DNA from: Pempheris klunzingeri
Taxonomy: Eukaryota > Chordata > Actinopteri > Acropomatiformes > Pempheridae
Assembly: GCF_042242105.1 (NCBI RefSeq)
Contig: NC_092020.1
Location: 8,459,501-8,523,500, forward strand
DNA: 64,000 nt
Direction of reading: 5' to 3'
How positions within the stretch are numbered: position 1 is the stretch's first letter; each line of letters opens with the position of its first letter. The position numbers were made by a program, and so were the translations under genes. This document shows, in pieces, positions 36,985-49,084 of this stretch. The notes under the pieces were generated by a model. It worked only from the letters and a program-made list of their open reading frames with translations. It searched no databases and was not told where the DNA came from.

Positions 36985-39900
36985 CTTCCTGGTCGCAGAG
37001 GTCCATCTCCCGTTCCTTGCAGCGAGCTGAGACTTTACTCAGAAGCACCTTTAATCCCAGCCTGAAGTGGCTGTTCCACAGCCGCAGTCACGATGAGGAA
37101 GAGGAGGAGGGAAATTTTGTTGTCGCTCACAACCTGGTGTCCCGGTCCTCTGCGCGTCTCCTGCGTGTGCAACAGGCTCTTCTCACTGTGGCCCCCCAGT
37201 GGCAGCCGGTCGGTGGGTCTCAGATGGGATCTCCCCAGGTGAGCTTGCAGGGCCTGCAGGGAAGCTGAGTTTCAGTCAGTGTAAGGTAAAACAACACTGA
37301 AGAACATTGTGCTTTGGTGGCACTGATGGGCAGTCTTCTCAAATGATTCCCTTTTAGCCTCAAGTACTCACTTTACAGGGATTTCTGTTAAAACAGTGTT
37401 CTGATAAAACAGATGCAAACGTTCTTTCTGTGACACTTACACTACTCACAAAAAGTTAGGGATATTCGACTTTCAGGTGAAATATATGGAAAATGGAAAA
37501 TGTGAATGCTACAGCGATATTATATCATGAAAGTAGGGCATTTAAGTAGAAGCATGCAATGGTAGTTTTATTCATCTTAAACAATTTATAGAAAGAAAAT
37601 CTAACAACAGTGGTAGGTATACCACAACAAAACATTTTCAGTGTCTCAATAAATTGGGATGTGGCCAAAGGACGTCCACTCCTCTCCTTTCTGTGACTCT
37701 TCCAGTCTCTCTGTATCACTGTTACAACCTCCTGATGACACTCTGTGACTCTCTAAGCTCAGTGAACACCTCCGTCTGAGGACTTCCTGTTTGAAGCCTC
37801 CAGTGTTGAGGTGCTGCTGATCAACTGTTAGGTGTCGTCTTGGTCTCATGATGTCAGAATGTGAACAGCATGATGAGGAGGACTGTTTAAATACCAATTC
37901 TAACTGAAGCAGGAAATGTATTGGTGGATTCATGGATCAAACCTGTTGTGAATGTTGCTGTTAAGCTTCTTGTTAGAGAACAGCAACTGGTGCAAAAAGT
38001 ACTGAAACACTGAACAGTTGGACATGTGCATTCAAAGGTTTAGAGAAGGTCACATTAAGTTCACCTGGAAAGGTTAGAATGCATTTTAGGTTCATCCTGA
38101 AATTTCACCTGAAAGCCGAATATCCCTAACTTTTTGTGAGTAGTGTATGTATTTAATGTTGAATATATATATATTATAATATAATATATAAAGTGATAAT
38201 CAGTGTTTGTTCTTTTTTAGCATTTCTGCCGTATCTCTTAGCATATGCAGTTATAATTAGTACAACGTGACATGAATGGGTGAAAGAGACAAGCACAGAC
38301 TTTCCTGTGTGACTCCGTGTGTGGGGGCGTGAACGTGTATGTATATGTAGAGGATGTTTTCAGTAGTGGAGTCGTTAGCAGAACACATTTTAGAAGTAAT
38401 TGTTAGAAACGGGGAGATGAAAAAATATGGGGAAAAGAAGAAAATCTAATGATCCTAAGAATAGTGTAGTTCTATGAGGAAGTAAAAACTGTTAATGGTT
38501 AATCTTTAGAAAAAACCAATTAGGAGTAAAAGCAGTGTGAGCTATCAAGACCGCTGGAACATGATTTTTTTAATTGTACATAGTTGTTTCACAGAGTTGA
38601 CTGAGTCTCTCTCCCTCCCCATCAGGTCTGTGTTAAAGGCCTCCCGGCACAGGGCGGTGTCCTCCTCCTGCCCTCCTCCTCCTTCCTGCAGGGGAACTAC
38701 AGAACTTTGTGGAGGCTCCTGGAGCAGCGATCCCTGCTGCTCTTCACACACGAGTACACCAGGAGGGCTCGTCTGTCAGCGGCATACATATCCAGAGTGA
38801 GCCAGCTGCTGGAGGATCAGCTGAAGAAATCCAACCAGACCCTTGACCAGGTCGGGCTACACCGCAGGAATGTCTCAAACTATTCCCACGTTTCTGTGAG
38901 CTACCGTTGTGAGATGAACATTACAGTATACAGTATAATATAATATAGGATATAAAATACAGTATGGGGTGAAAATATTTACTATAACTTAATATAATGT
39001 ATATAATGAGTCCCGCAGAGAGACAGGGGGCCTCCTGTTCTTCTAGTAGCCCACCAGCAGCTCTTTGGTCTTGCTGATATTGGGCTTTAGGAGATTGTTA
39101 TCGCACCATGTGATGAAGCTCTTTGTCAGTCTTTTGGTTGCATCCAACACTGGATGGTGTTACAATGGTCGGTGTAAAGAGTGAAGAGGAATGGCACCAG
39201 CACAGTTCCTCGAGGGCCAGTATAGGAGCCTTTTATGTTTACTGTTGGCATGGTACAGTATTTTCCTTTCCATACGTGTTGCATTATTATTATTTTGGAC
39301 ACCGGGCGGTGGTAATTAGATGCACTTGGCTGTATATGTAGGGGCAAGGGTTACAGGAGGGGGAGGGCACAGGTGGACAGGACACACAGTTCTCACCTGG
39401 CTGACTGACAGGAACAAAGAATCACTGAAACAACAGAATTGGAAACCTGGTATGTTTATCATTGTTCAATCTATTCAATAAACCACAAACTAGCCCTAAC
39501 CCTCAGGTGTGAGAGGGTCCTGTGTGTGAGGAAGGTGATGGCATCCTAAGATTTCTGATGATTTGATAGATGGTCAGTGACCAATTTCATGCTAAGACCA
39601 GTCAGTCCTTTGCAAAGTTTTTTGATTAATGGCAACATATTTTTGGACCAATCTTGCCCCGTTATGTGAGTTATGTATTTGTGTATCTCAGTCCCACGAG
39701 GTGTGTGACAAATGGATACCAAATTTGATGTTGATACAATCAAAATCCAAAAAGCAGATGTCATATTATTGTTTTCTAGACTATGCAAGTGAACTAAAAA
39801 CATCATAGTGGTCCAAGAGGCGTTTTTTGTAGGGCGGAATGGGATATGTATTTCCAATTTTAAGTCAGTTGGGCTCATGGTATGGCTGCTGCTATTTTGG

Positions 39901-42900
39901 CGCCAAACGCATAGTGTGCGGTGCACAAGCGGGGGGAGAGGCCAACCAGATGAGAAGCTATGTCAAATGACATAGTGTAAAGCGAAATGTCCGAATTTTG
40001 GTGGAAAATCGGTTAAAAAATCATCCATCCATTGTCTGTACTGCTGATCCAACCAATCCCAGCTGACTTTGAACAAGAGGCGGGGTTCACCCTGGACTGT
40101 TTGCCAGTCAATCACAGGGCCAACACATAGAAACAGACAGCCATTCACATCTACGGGCAATATAGAGTAACCTCACCTGCATGTCTTTAGACTGCTCCAT
40201 ACTCCACCCCCTCTCTCTGTCCCCCATTCCCTGTCTGCCTCATCACTGTCACTGTCTAATAAAGCTATAAAATGACCAAAAAAGCATAATCTTTAAAAAA
40301 AAAAAAAAGTGGATTTCATGGCAGCGCTAGAGGAAAAGTCAGTAGAATACATACTTTAGGACCATGGAGGTCTGGAGAACACTTCAATTTGCCATCCATC
40401 CAGTGGTTGTTGAGCTATTTCAGCCTTGTTGTGACAGACAGACAGACACTGCCAATCGCAGGGCCATGCTCAAAGAATGGCAAAACATTTTATCAACCAT
40501 AAACAGCAGCATTATATTCTTTTTAACCTTCTAATCAAATAGTTCTTGATAGTTCGTAAACCATAATTTTGACAGTTTTAGGCTGCTTTTTATTTTACAC
40601 AAGTTGTTGCATGAATGCTTTTGTTTAGACGGCATTTAGCATCTGACACTTGGTTTTAGAAAGAGACATGCTTGTATTTCTCAAAGTAACATTCATAAGA
40701 ATCATTTTGGTATTAGCACTGAAACTCCGGTACTGTATCTGCACTTAAAGGATACCTCTGGTGCTTATTCACAAGCCTTCTCCTCTCTCCTCCAGACCCC
40801 GTCCAGCTGGTCTTCATTCAGGGTTGATCTTAGCTCACTGAGCCAGGAGCTCCGGGTCCATCTCAACCACTGGTCTTGTCTGTTCTCCAAAGTCCAGTCT
40901 GACCACTATCTGAGACCTGCACTGTTCCAGCAGACCAGGCTATTGGTGGAAATCAAACACACTCTGGACTCACTTGGTCTGCAGGCCATGGTTTTGATGG
41001 AACAGTACGTGTATGTCATCCTGTCTGCTATAGCCCAGACTGAGTTAGACTCTATTCCAAGAGAAGTCCTGGAGGATATTTTAGCTGGAACAGAACTGTA
41101 TAACCAGGCTGTTGGGGAGCAGAGAGTGCAGCACAGCACCACTCAGCTGAGGACTGCAGTGTTACAACAAGCACATTTTCCCACACTGGATTTTAGTCTT
41201 CCTAACTGCAAAGGGCATCACCCTGATGCCTTCTCAGTCAAAGAACTGATAAGGATTTTAGCAGTGCATCATGCAGACATGGCGGCCAAGCAGCTGCAGC
41301 ATTGGGCGTCTGAGCAGAGCCATCACGTCTGTCAGGTTCACAGCAACCATGAGGCCAGTGCATGTTCTACACTGAGACCTGAGTGGACCTGGGAGCAGCT
41401 GCAGCACACCTACCTTATTTCCTCTCCTCCCTTCCCTATCAATCATTGCGCCTCTCTGCCGTCATCTTCTCATCACACCTGCCATAAGTCTTCTCCTGTT
41501 TACACCCCTGACCTTCATCTGGACTGTCCTATCTTGGAAACCCACCATCCTGTATTAGCCAAACCCATCGTTGTCCAAAACAGAACAAAAGGTTTAACTA
41601 AAGACCAAAGCAGCCAGTGCCAAACATACATGTCCCAGAGTGGTTTAGCCCGGACCAGTGTGGAAGCTTTGGACTCAGTCCAACCAAAACTAATCCAAAA
41701 TGGTAAACTGGTGCAGACCATTTTATGTCCTTCAACCCCCTTCCACAGTTTCTCTGCCCTGCCAGGGGTTTGCCAACAGAGCCAGTCCTCAGTAGAGCTG
41801 CTTTTTCAGCTTCTAGTTTCCTCCAATGACCTCCTGGCTCCGCTGGTATCACATACGCCTACTCCAGAGGCACCAACCGAACAACCGCCCTCAGATACAA
41901 TAACAGACGTGGCATCCCCAAATGGAAAGACCGGCCAGATGATTTTAAGTGATCCAATCATTTGTACAGCTCATTCAGTGGATCTGAATAGACTGAGCAC
42001 AAGACTTACCAAGGACCAAAATGTGGAAGAAGCTCAACGAGAATTGGCTGGATTGGACATAACATCCAGGCCAGACGTCACTGCCAGGTAATGTTGAGAC
42101 TAACTAGCCACTGTCTGCCATGGTGATAGTTGAGCTACTGTTGTTAGACATCCAAGGCTCCAGTGTGCTTTCAACAAATTGCTTGTTGGATGGATCTGAA
42201 GTCGGATGTCTGTCACAAACTACTGTTCAGATTTACTGCACATCTGCCTGAACGCCCAGCTTGTGTTTTGTCGCTCTTTAGGTGACGACACTGACAGTTG
42301 CAGGTACCCAGTCCTTGTGTGACACTGTTTTTGTCATTCAGCTCAGGTTTTCGGAGGGATGGAGATCCAGAGAAGGAGGACGGCGTGGGAGCAGAGGGGA
42401 CAACAGCTAAGCCAGACTTTCTTCGGTGGCCTCATTCGGTACAGTGGCTGGACCTCGGTCAGTCGCTGGTGTTCACTGATCTCTTCGAACAGTACCACAC
42501 CTTGCTGTGGACTCTCTGCGGCAAAGCCCTGTGGCTGCAGCTGCAGACGCCACAGGCAGGACACAGCGTAGAGAGCATCAACCTCCTAGACAACCGCAAG
42601 AGGTTCCAAATCCTGCACAGGATCAGTCAAGCTTCAAAGATGGGTAAGACGATAATGTCCAGTCAGGTTACTAGTGTGTGTCTCAGAACGCTTTGCATCT
42701 TTCCTGTATTTGAAGTACGTTTGCTGTACATATTTTCTTTGGTTGTCTGCAGCACATTTTTTCATTTCTAATCTGTTCTATTCTATTTTTGTACAGGGTT
42801 TTGAACTGACATTGTTTCTGTGTCTGAAGCTGCAGCATATTTCTCCTAATAGAAAAGTGTCGGGCCACTGTAGAGCATTTGCCCTTGCCCTTCCATCCTC

Positions 42901-43754
42901 TCAGTGTTCTATTATATTTTTACGTTACGTTACATTTCTATATTTTAGCTGCCGTGCTAGCTCGTGTCTCAGGTTCTAAGCAGATTCTGCTCCACTTACG
43001 TGACAGGTGGGTTATCTGTGAGAGCACTGTAGGAGAGAGTCTGAGCTCTAAGAATGTCGCTAACAGCGACTACTTCAGCGTTGCTGCTATGTAAATGACA
43101 ATAATGAACTTGAAGGTGAAAAAGAATGTCGGTAACCGTTTTGCATGTTGTTACCAATTATTACGGCTTTGTATCTGTTTCAGATCTTTAAGCTTAAAAT
43201 ACGTTGTCTCTCATTAAGAGGAGAAATCAAGCTGACATGATACGACATCTCCGGGTCTTGTGCCGTTTGTTGTAGATCTGGTTCCAGTGGAGTGCAGAAC
43301 TATGCTGGAGGACCTCAGTATGTATCTGTTAGCCCTTACAGCACATGCTCAGTGGGACTATGGTGAGTACACACACGCACACACTCTTGGCAGAGCTATT
43401 GTTGAAATGATTGCAGAAATAATCTTAGTGGTTGATTTAAACGGCACCGGGCAGAACTACCAATCAGTTGGACTGGATTTACTTATTTAAATGTTTGCCT
43501 ATTTTCAGTCTTTGTTGTGTAGCAATTTTGTATGTTGATGTCATGTTGGATAAGTAGTACATACTCAGCACTGAAATATTATATGGTGACGTAGTCAGGA
43601 AATAGAGTGAGTGTGCACTCTTCGGGCTGTCAGAACTGCTCAGTAACACAGTTGACTTGGTTACTCATAATTCACCTCAGGACAGCACCCTTAGAAAAGG
43701 GATCACGATAGCCAATTCATGAAGTGGCAGATCAGTGCCACCTCTTGGTCTGAG

Positions 43755-43790
<36 letters not shown>

Positions 43791-44746
43791 GTCCTAGCTG
43801 TGGAGAGCACAGCAACGGCCTAGCAAGTTTTGTTAGAAGCCATCCTTCAGCATGTTCAGGTCAGGCAGGAGTAGATGAAGAAGAAGAAGAAGAAGAAGAA
43901 GTAGCAGCAAGTGGAGTCAGAGGGAAAGGTTGTCAGAAGTGTCAGCTGCAGAAAAACAACAAGTGAAGATTAGAGTGGTCTGTGGAGACCTTAGTGGTCC
44001 TCTGTGAGTCCTGCAGGGCCGCTAGGTTAGGGGGAGTTCTTACCCAGGCTATTATATTTCTATTCACTCAATCACACTATTAACTTTAGTCTTTCTGTTG
44101 CATTACTTTGTCGTGCTGTCTCTCTCTCTCTCTGTCTGTCTTTTTCCAGAGCTGTGCAGGAGCTTAGGTTCGGCTCTGAAAGATAAGTGTCTCGCGGATT
44201 TAAAACAACACAGCAGCTCTATGATGTCGTCTGAGCAAGATGGAGGTGCCATGATGTCAGTGACCATGGGGCACTTCTTACTGCTGTTCCCTCCTCTCCT
44301 ATCGTCTCTGTGCTGCCGTCACTCCACCAGCAGAGCCGCAGGTTTACAAAAAAAAAATTAAAAATCCTTCGGTCATTCATCAGCAGCATCCCTTTGTGCA
44401 CAATATCACCCCATTCATCAATGTGTGGAACAGTACTTAGTTTTTGTAGTTCTTTCTACCTGTTAACCTTAACTGACCACAATTTCACCACCAGCTGTCA
44501 GTCAATTTTTGGTCTTTTCTATTGCCTCTCACGGCATTTTGTAATTGTTTTAAATGTTCAGTGGGTAACTTTATAAAAACAGCATGAGACGGGTCATCTG
44601 TGGGGGGGGAAAAGATTCCTTTGGCTCCTTCTAATGCTCCTAATGACATGAACAAAAACAAACAAATTCTCCTCTGTAATCTCAGATTTCAAAGATCTTA
44701 ATGAGCTCCTTAATGAGATACTCCTGCTCTGATTGGTTAAGTGAAG

Positions 44747-44800
<54 letters not shown>

Positions 44801-47800
44801 GTTCTTTTAAGCTTTCCCCCTCAAAGCTCACTCTCCAGAGACAGACAGTTAGCTTGGCATTAGCCACAGTGCAACTGTCTACAGTGTGGGTCAAGTCCAA
44901 GGCATACCAGTTCCTCTCCTCATGGAGCCTCAACAAGTTCCTGCTTATTACACAAGGAGACCTCAAAGTAGGTTACTCATTTACATCAACCGCTTTTTAC
45001 CTGAGTCAGTGTAGGATTAAAGAATTACATTACAAAACGCCTGTTTGTGCTGATGCAGGGATGAAAAGATGTGCACCGCATTGAACTTGGACACGTTTAT
45101 CTCTCACACGTACACACGGATAAGGCTTGTGTGAATTGATATTTTGGTATTATCAGTAAGACCAAAACCTACAATGAATTGATTCTAATAACAAGTGCTG
45201 CGTGTGTATCAAGGCCTGACAGACTACAGACAAATAAAGTGCTAACGGCTGTCACTGGAGTCATATTTCTGGCCACCAGCGCATTGCTTTTCAGCTCAGT
45301 TTTTGTCTTTGAGCCCTCAAATCAAATAAGTATCCGTGTGTTTATGGTGTGTTCTTTCTTTGCGTCTGCAGGTGCTCAAAGAGTCATTGGAGAGGATGGT
45401 GCATCACACCAAGCCTCTGATGATGACCTCCGACAGTGACCATCATTCTACTCTTCAGAGCTACAACCAGCTTCTCCTGAGACAGCAACTTGAAACGCTC
45501 GACGGGGGTGTATCCAAGCTGCAGGTGAGCAAGCGCGTTAGAAAAGCTTCTTCTACACTTTCTTCTACAATGTTTTTCTTGCAGAGCAGTGAAAGCCATG
45601 CTTAGTGTTGCTGATCAGAGGCACAGATGATGGACCCACCCTGAATGGAAAGCAGCAAATTTGATTTAAAAAAAAAAAAAAAGATAGGAGCAAGAAAATA
45701 GGAGCATGTAAGAGGAAGAACAGTCCCTGTCAGCCTCCTGCAATTGTAATTTAGAGCAGGAGAGAAGAACATTGATGTAAAAAGATCCAATATCAAACGC
45801 TCTGTGTCACTGTCCATCAGATGCTCTCTTCTCTGGTGCTGAGGAACTTCTCCAGTGACTGCAAGAGGATGTCCGGGGAGATCTTTGCACAGAGTATGCC
45901 TTCTGCCGTGCACTGGAGACCCGGTCTTGGCACAGGTACTGACATCTGACTGTTATTGATGGATAGCAGCGTATGACATAAACTGTGTGCTCAACTTGTG
46001 TTTAAATACGGAGAGACTACAGAGGGGCTGTTATGAACACCAGTCCATGTTAGATGGTTTATACTGTGGAGAAGATTCATTTTCAAATATCAGCGATACA
46101 TAAAAGGATGGAGAATGAATGAATTAATGGAATCCATTATTTGGGTCATTTAAGATAATATTACTTTTAGAAAAAGCAGATAGAATTCAGATGGCAGTGC
46201 AGGTTAGGTCACCAGGTATTTCTTCTGTCTTCAGGTGAGAGTAAGAGTTAAATGCAGCTTAAAGTTGAATTAGATCAGGGCTAGAGAGTGATGTCACCTG
46301 ACATGGGATAGCCTGATGCCCTCCGCAGCGCCAAAACAACATGAACACTGGGCTTCAAGAAAAAATGCTAACCCAACTATTGCCACACTTTAATGTGTAC
46401 TAAGAATTGTGTATCTCCGCGTTGGTGCACAGGTTTTCCCAGCAGTCCCAGTGAGTACGCCTCTCTGGCAGCTCAGACGGTGATTGGTCAGGTTTTAGAG
46501 GGCGTGGCACCGTTATCTGATGACGCCCGCGTCGAAACACTGAGCATAACAATGACAGCTTTCATGGAGGCGTGGATGGAGCACATCCTGAAACAGAAGA
46601 TCAAGTTCAGGTATGGTTTTGGTCATCGCATCATACACTGATGTCTACCGCGGCGTTATCCTCCGCTGTCCTACAGAATGAGCTGTCCCCGCAGCCTAGT
46701 GGTTGAGGCACGTACCACAACACTGCAGCATCCGTGGTCTGACCCCCCAGCCAGGGGGCCTCAGAGCTGTGATGTTTTGTCGTTCCTCCACAGTGTGCAG
46801 GGAGCTCTCCAGCTGAAGCAGGACTTTGATTCTATCAGAGAGCTGATCCAGTCAGACACATACGGCCTGCCAGCTGAACTCCACCAACGCCTGCTCAGCC
46901 TCCGGTATGTTACATCCTGCCCCTCAGCGTAATGTAGTTTGTTCAAATGAAGTTATCAAAGCAATCCAGCAATCCTGAAGTACAAAGATATTTTTTTTTA
47001 AAAAAGAAGAAATGACCTGTTATTACTGGTGACCTGCTGAAACATACTGGTATTATTCAGCATTCAAAAGTCAAGTCTAAAGGGCATGTTCCTAATATGT
47101 AAAAGCCGAGGTGGAGAGAAGCTACACCTGTGCTGATGATTTTCTTTCAGCTTTGGTAATCCTTCCCTCTGTCTGCAGGGTTTTTCAGCAGGTGGACTCA
47201 GCGGTGATGTGCCTGCTCCAGCAGCCGCAGGCCAAACCACAGCTGCAGTCCAGAGCCTGGGAGCCGTTCTCACGCTGCTGTGAGTGTCAGGTCAAAGAAT
47301 GACATGTTTGTTCACCATCTGAATAACACTATCTGGCCCACTGTTAAATGACTCGTCACCCGATGAAAACCCTCTTTTGTACCTTCGTCGTGGGTAATTA
47401 GGACTGTTAATTCTACAACAAAGTAGTTCTGTGAAAACCATTGACAGTATGTGGATTAGCAGTGTGTGTGGATGCTGAAACTCCTCTAGTCACAACAGAT
47501 TATCCTAAGTAATGAAATGAAGCTATGTTGCAGTAGACATTTCCAGGTTTCGTCACACACTCTCCGCCGGACTGACTGCAGGTCATGCCAGGTGCTGTTT
47601 TGAAGCCACTCCAGTGTACTTTTCCCCATGTCTGGGTTGGTTTCCTCAGTGGAATAAAGACTTCTCCCAAGTCTCTGTCAGACTGCGACAGGATTTCTGT
47701 GTGACTTTAACTTCATGAGGCTCACAGCAGCATGACACCCCCCCCTCCCCAAAGTCAGCTCATGGCCCCATGTTCTGCTCCTGTCAGAGCAGCTTGGATC

Positions 47801-49084
47801 TCTCAAGCATGAACTTAAAATCGCTAGACTTTAAATCAGCAGCTAATGATGCCTTTCATTTGTTACCGAGTTAATCTTGCGTACCTCAGCAAAACTTTTT
47901 CACTGTTTGTTTCGGTCACTTTGCCTCTGAGGTCTGTGAAACAGGGAAATGTATGCCATCATTTTCCTTCTGGTAATATTCATTATTTAGTGAGTGCTAC
48001 GTAGCGGGTACATTTTGTACATCGTTAACACAACCTGTCCACTCGTGCGTTATATGGTCTTTCTGTTTTTTTGTAGAGGTGGATCATTTCCTTTGAATTA
48101 AGTGTATGGAATTAAACAACGTGGGCAGTGTGCTTCAAGGTGGACCACAACATTATTCTACTCATGGACAAAAAAACGTTGAGACAACCTCCCCCTTAAA
48201 TCTACAGTGTTGCCTTTATTTGAACAGGAAAAACGTGCCGATGATAGAACGTCACTGGATGCAGTCCAGTGGCAGACGGTAAACATCTGTGTGACTCTTC
48301 AGGTCCGGCCAGCGGCAGACACAGCATTGACGCAGTGGTGGGGAGCAGCATAACCAACCTGAGGTGTATGGAGGGTGAGGACTTGACTCAGTCTGATCCC
48401 TCGGTGACCACTGAGCTCCCTTCAGTGAATCCATCCACCACCGGGCAGCCCTACCTCGCTCCGAGGTACTTGTGCGACTTCTTTTTCTTCTTCTTCTTCT
48501 CAGTGATTCCTCAGTGGTGTGGTTTGGAACAGGTATCACACTTCATGCCCGTCCTCAGAGCACCTCAGAACGTCCTGTGTTATTAGTGGGCCAGAAGTAA
48601 AGGGTTTCATATCAAGTGTGATGATTTAAAAAAAAAAAAGACAAAGATTGTCACAGCCAGCAAACACACCAGTATGTACATCACAGTCTCTTTAATTATA
48701 CCAAAGCTCACCGCTCACTTCTGTAGTCACAGTATGACCGATGTCAAGGCCCTCCCCTTATCCTTCTACTGTAATATCCTGCAGATCTGAACAAGGGGCT
48801 CCTCTGGTAGTACATATAAGAGTGCTACAGCAGGGTGAGGGTACAAAAGGAGGCTCCTGTAGGAACTGTGAGGATGCCAAGTTAGCAATAATGGTACATT
48901 GCCACTAATACATGCATCAGTGTTGCGGGTGAATTCACTGATAAGAACTGTGCCGCCTTGGTTTTGTGCTCCCAGTGCAGCTCTGGGTGCTGCTCAGCAG
49001 GAATGGTTGGACCTGAGGATCCACAGCAGCGCTCGTCGTTGGAGGCTACCAGGACTGCAGTGCCTGTCTAAGTCTGAGCCCTGA
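36985..49084 (+). CDS. ccdc142: Coiled-coil domain-containing protein 142 (14 secure coding exons, start unresolved)
   Basis: A vertebrate protein whose function I do not know. Secure exons: 36985-37238, 38626-38850, 40796-42087, 42342-42643, 43276-43362, 44150-44341, 44801-44967, 45372-45524, 45821-45935, 46433-46610, 46794-46904, 47179-47279, 48303-48465, 48976-49084; stop TGA at 49082-49084. They encode about 1149 residues with all phases closing. Family matches cluster in the C-terminal half: LLRQQLETLDGGVSKLQ, SPSEYASLAAQTVI, GALQLKQDFDSIRELI, VFQQVDSAVMCLLQQP, and a final QQEWLDLR tail as in human CCDC142. Exon 40796-42087 is 1292 bp; its second half is Ser/Pro/Thr/His-rich and poorly conserved, making the protein much longer than human (about 750 aa). 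The exon 38626-38850 donor (GTCGGG) is weak. Frame enters the first exon in phase 1, so coding sequence continues upstream. Confidence 0.88.
37438..38147 (-). mobile_element. Tc1/mariner deletion derivative, copy 3
   Basis: Element 37440-38145 flanked by TA (37438-37439, 38146-38147), with the shared inverted ends and remnant transposase region on the minus strand (ORF 37646-37933). It occupies the intron between the first two secure ccdc142 exons. Confidence 0.9.
39005..39235 (-). pseudogene. Third degenerate LINE reverse transcriptase fragment
   Basis: Minus-strand reading gives TGPRGTVLVPFLFTLYTDHC and then, after stops, CDNNLLKPNISKTKELLVGY, which are consecutive palm-domain motifs of a CR1/Rex1-like LINE. 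It is heavily decayed and sits in the ccdc142 intron before the long exon. Confidence 0.65.
40020..40200 (-). repeat. Fragment of the common teleost GCAGCACGGTGGTGCAG-type repeat
   Basis: On the minus strand this contains the phrases TGCAGGTGAGGTTACTC, CCAGGGTGAACCCCGCC and AGCTGGGATTGGTT, which recur in the copy at 57297-57605. It lies in a ccdc142 intron. Confidence 0.6.
43756..43789 (+). repeat. (CT)17 microsatellite
   Basis: Uninterrupted CT run in the ccdc142 intron before exon 44150; a (GAA)n tract follows at 43878-43900. Confidence 0.9.
44748..44798 (+). repeat. (CT)25 microsatellite forming the acceptor tract of a ccdc142 exon
   Basis: The CT run ends in CTCTCAG at 44800 and exon 44801-44967 begins at the next base. 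The microsatellite is therefore the polypyrimidine tract of this acceptor. Confidence 0.92.

Noticed and set aside
40943-42091. 382-aa ORF from an internal ATG treated as a separate intronless gene
   Set aside because: It is continuous with upstream in-frame codons from the acceptor at 40796 and with conserved ccdc142 exons downstream; the ATG is internal.
45821-45823. ATG at an exon start as a possible ccdc142 initiation site
   Set aside because: It is the first codon of an internal exon in the running frame, preceded by a conserved coding exon.
47179-47290. Alternative ccdc142 donor at CAG/GTCAAAG (47290)
   Set aside because: Using the consensus GTGAGT at 47280 is the only choice that keeps phase with exon 48303; the later site breaks the frame.
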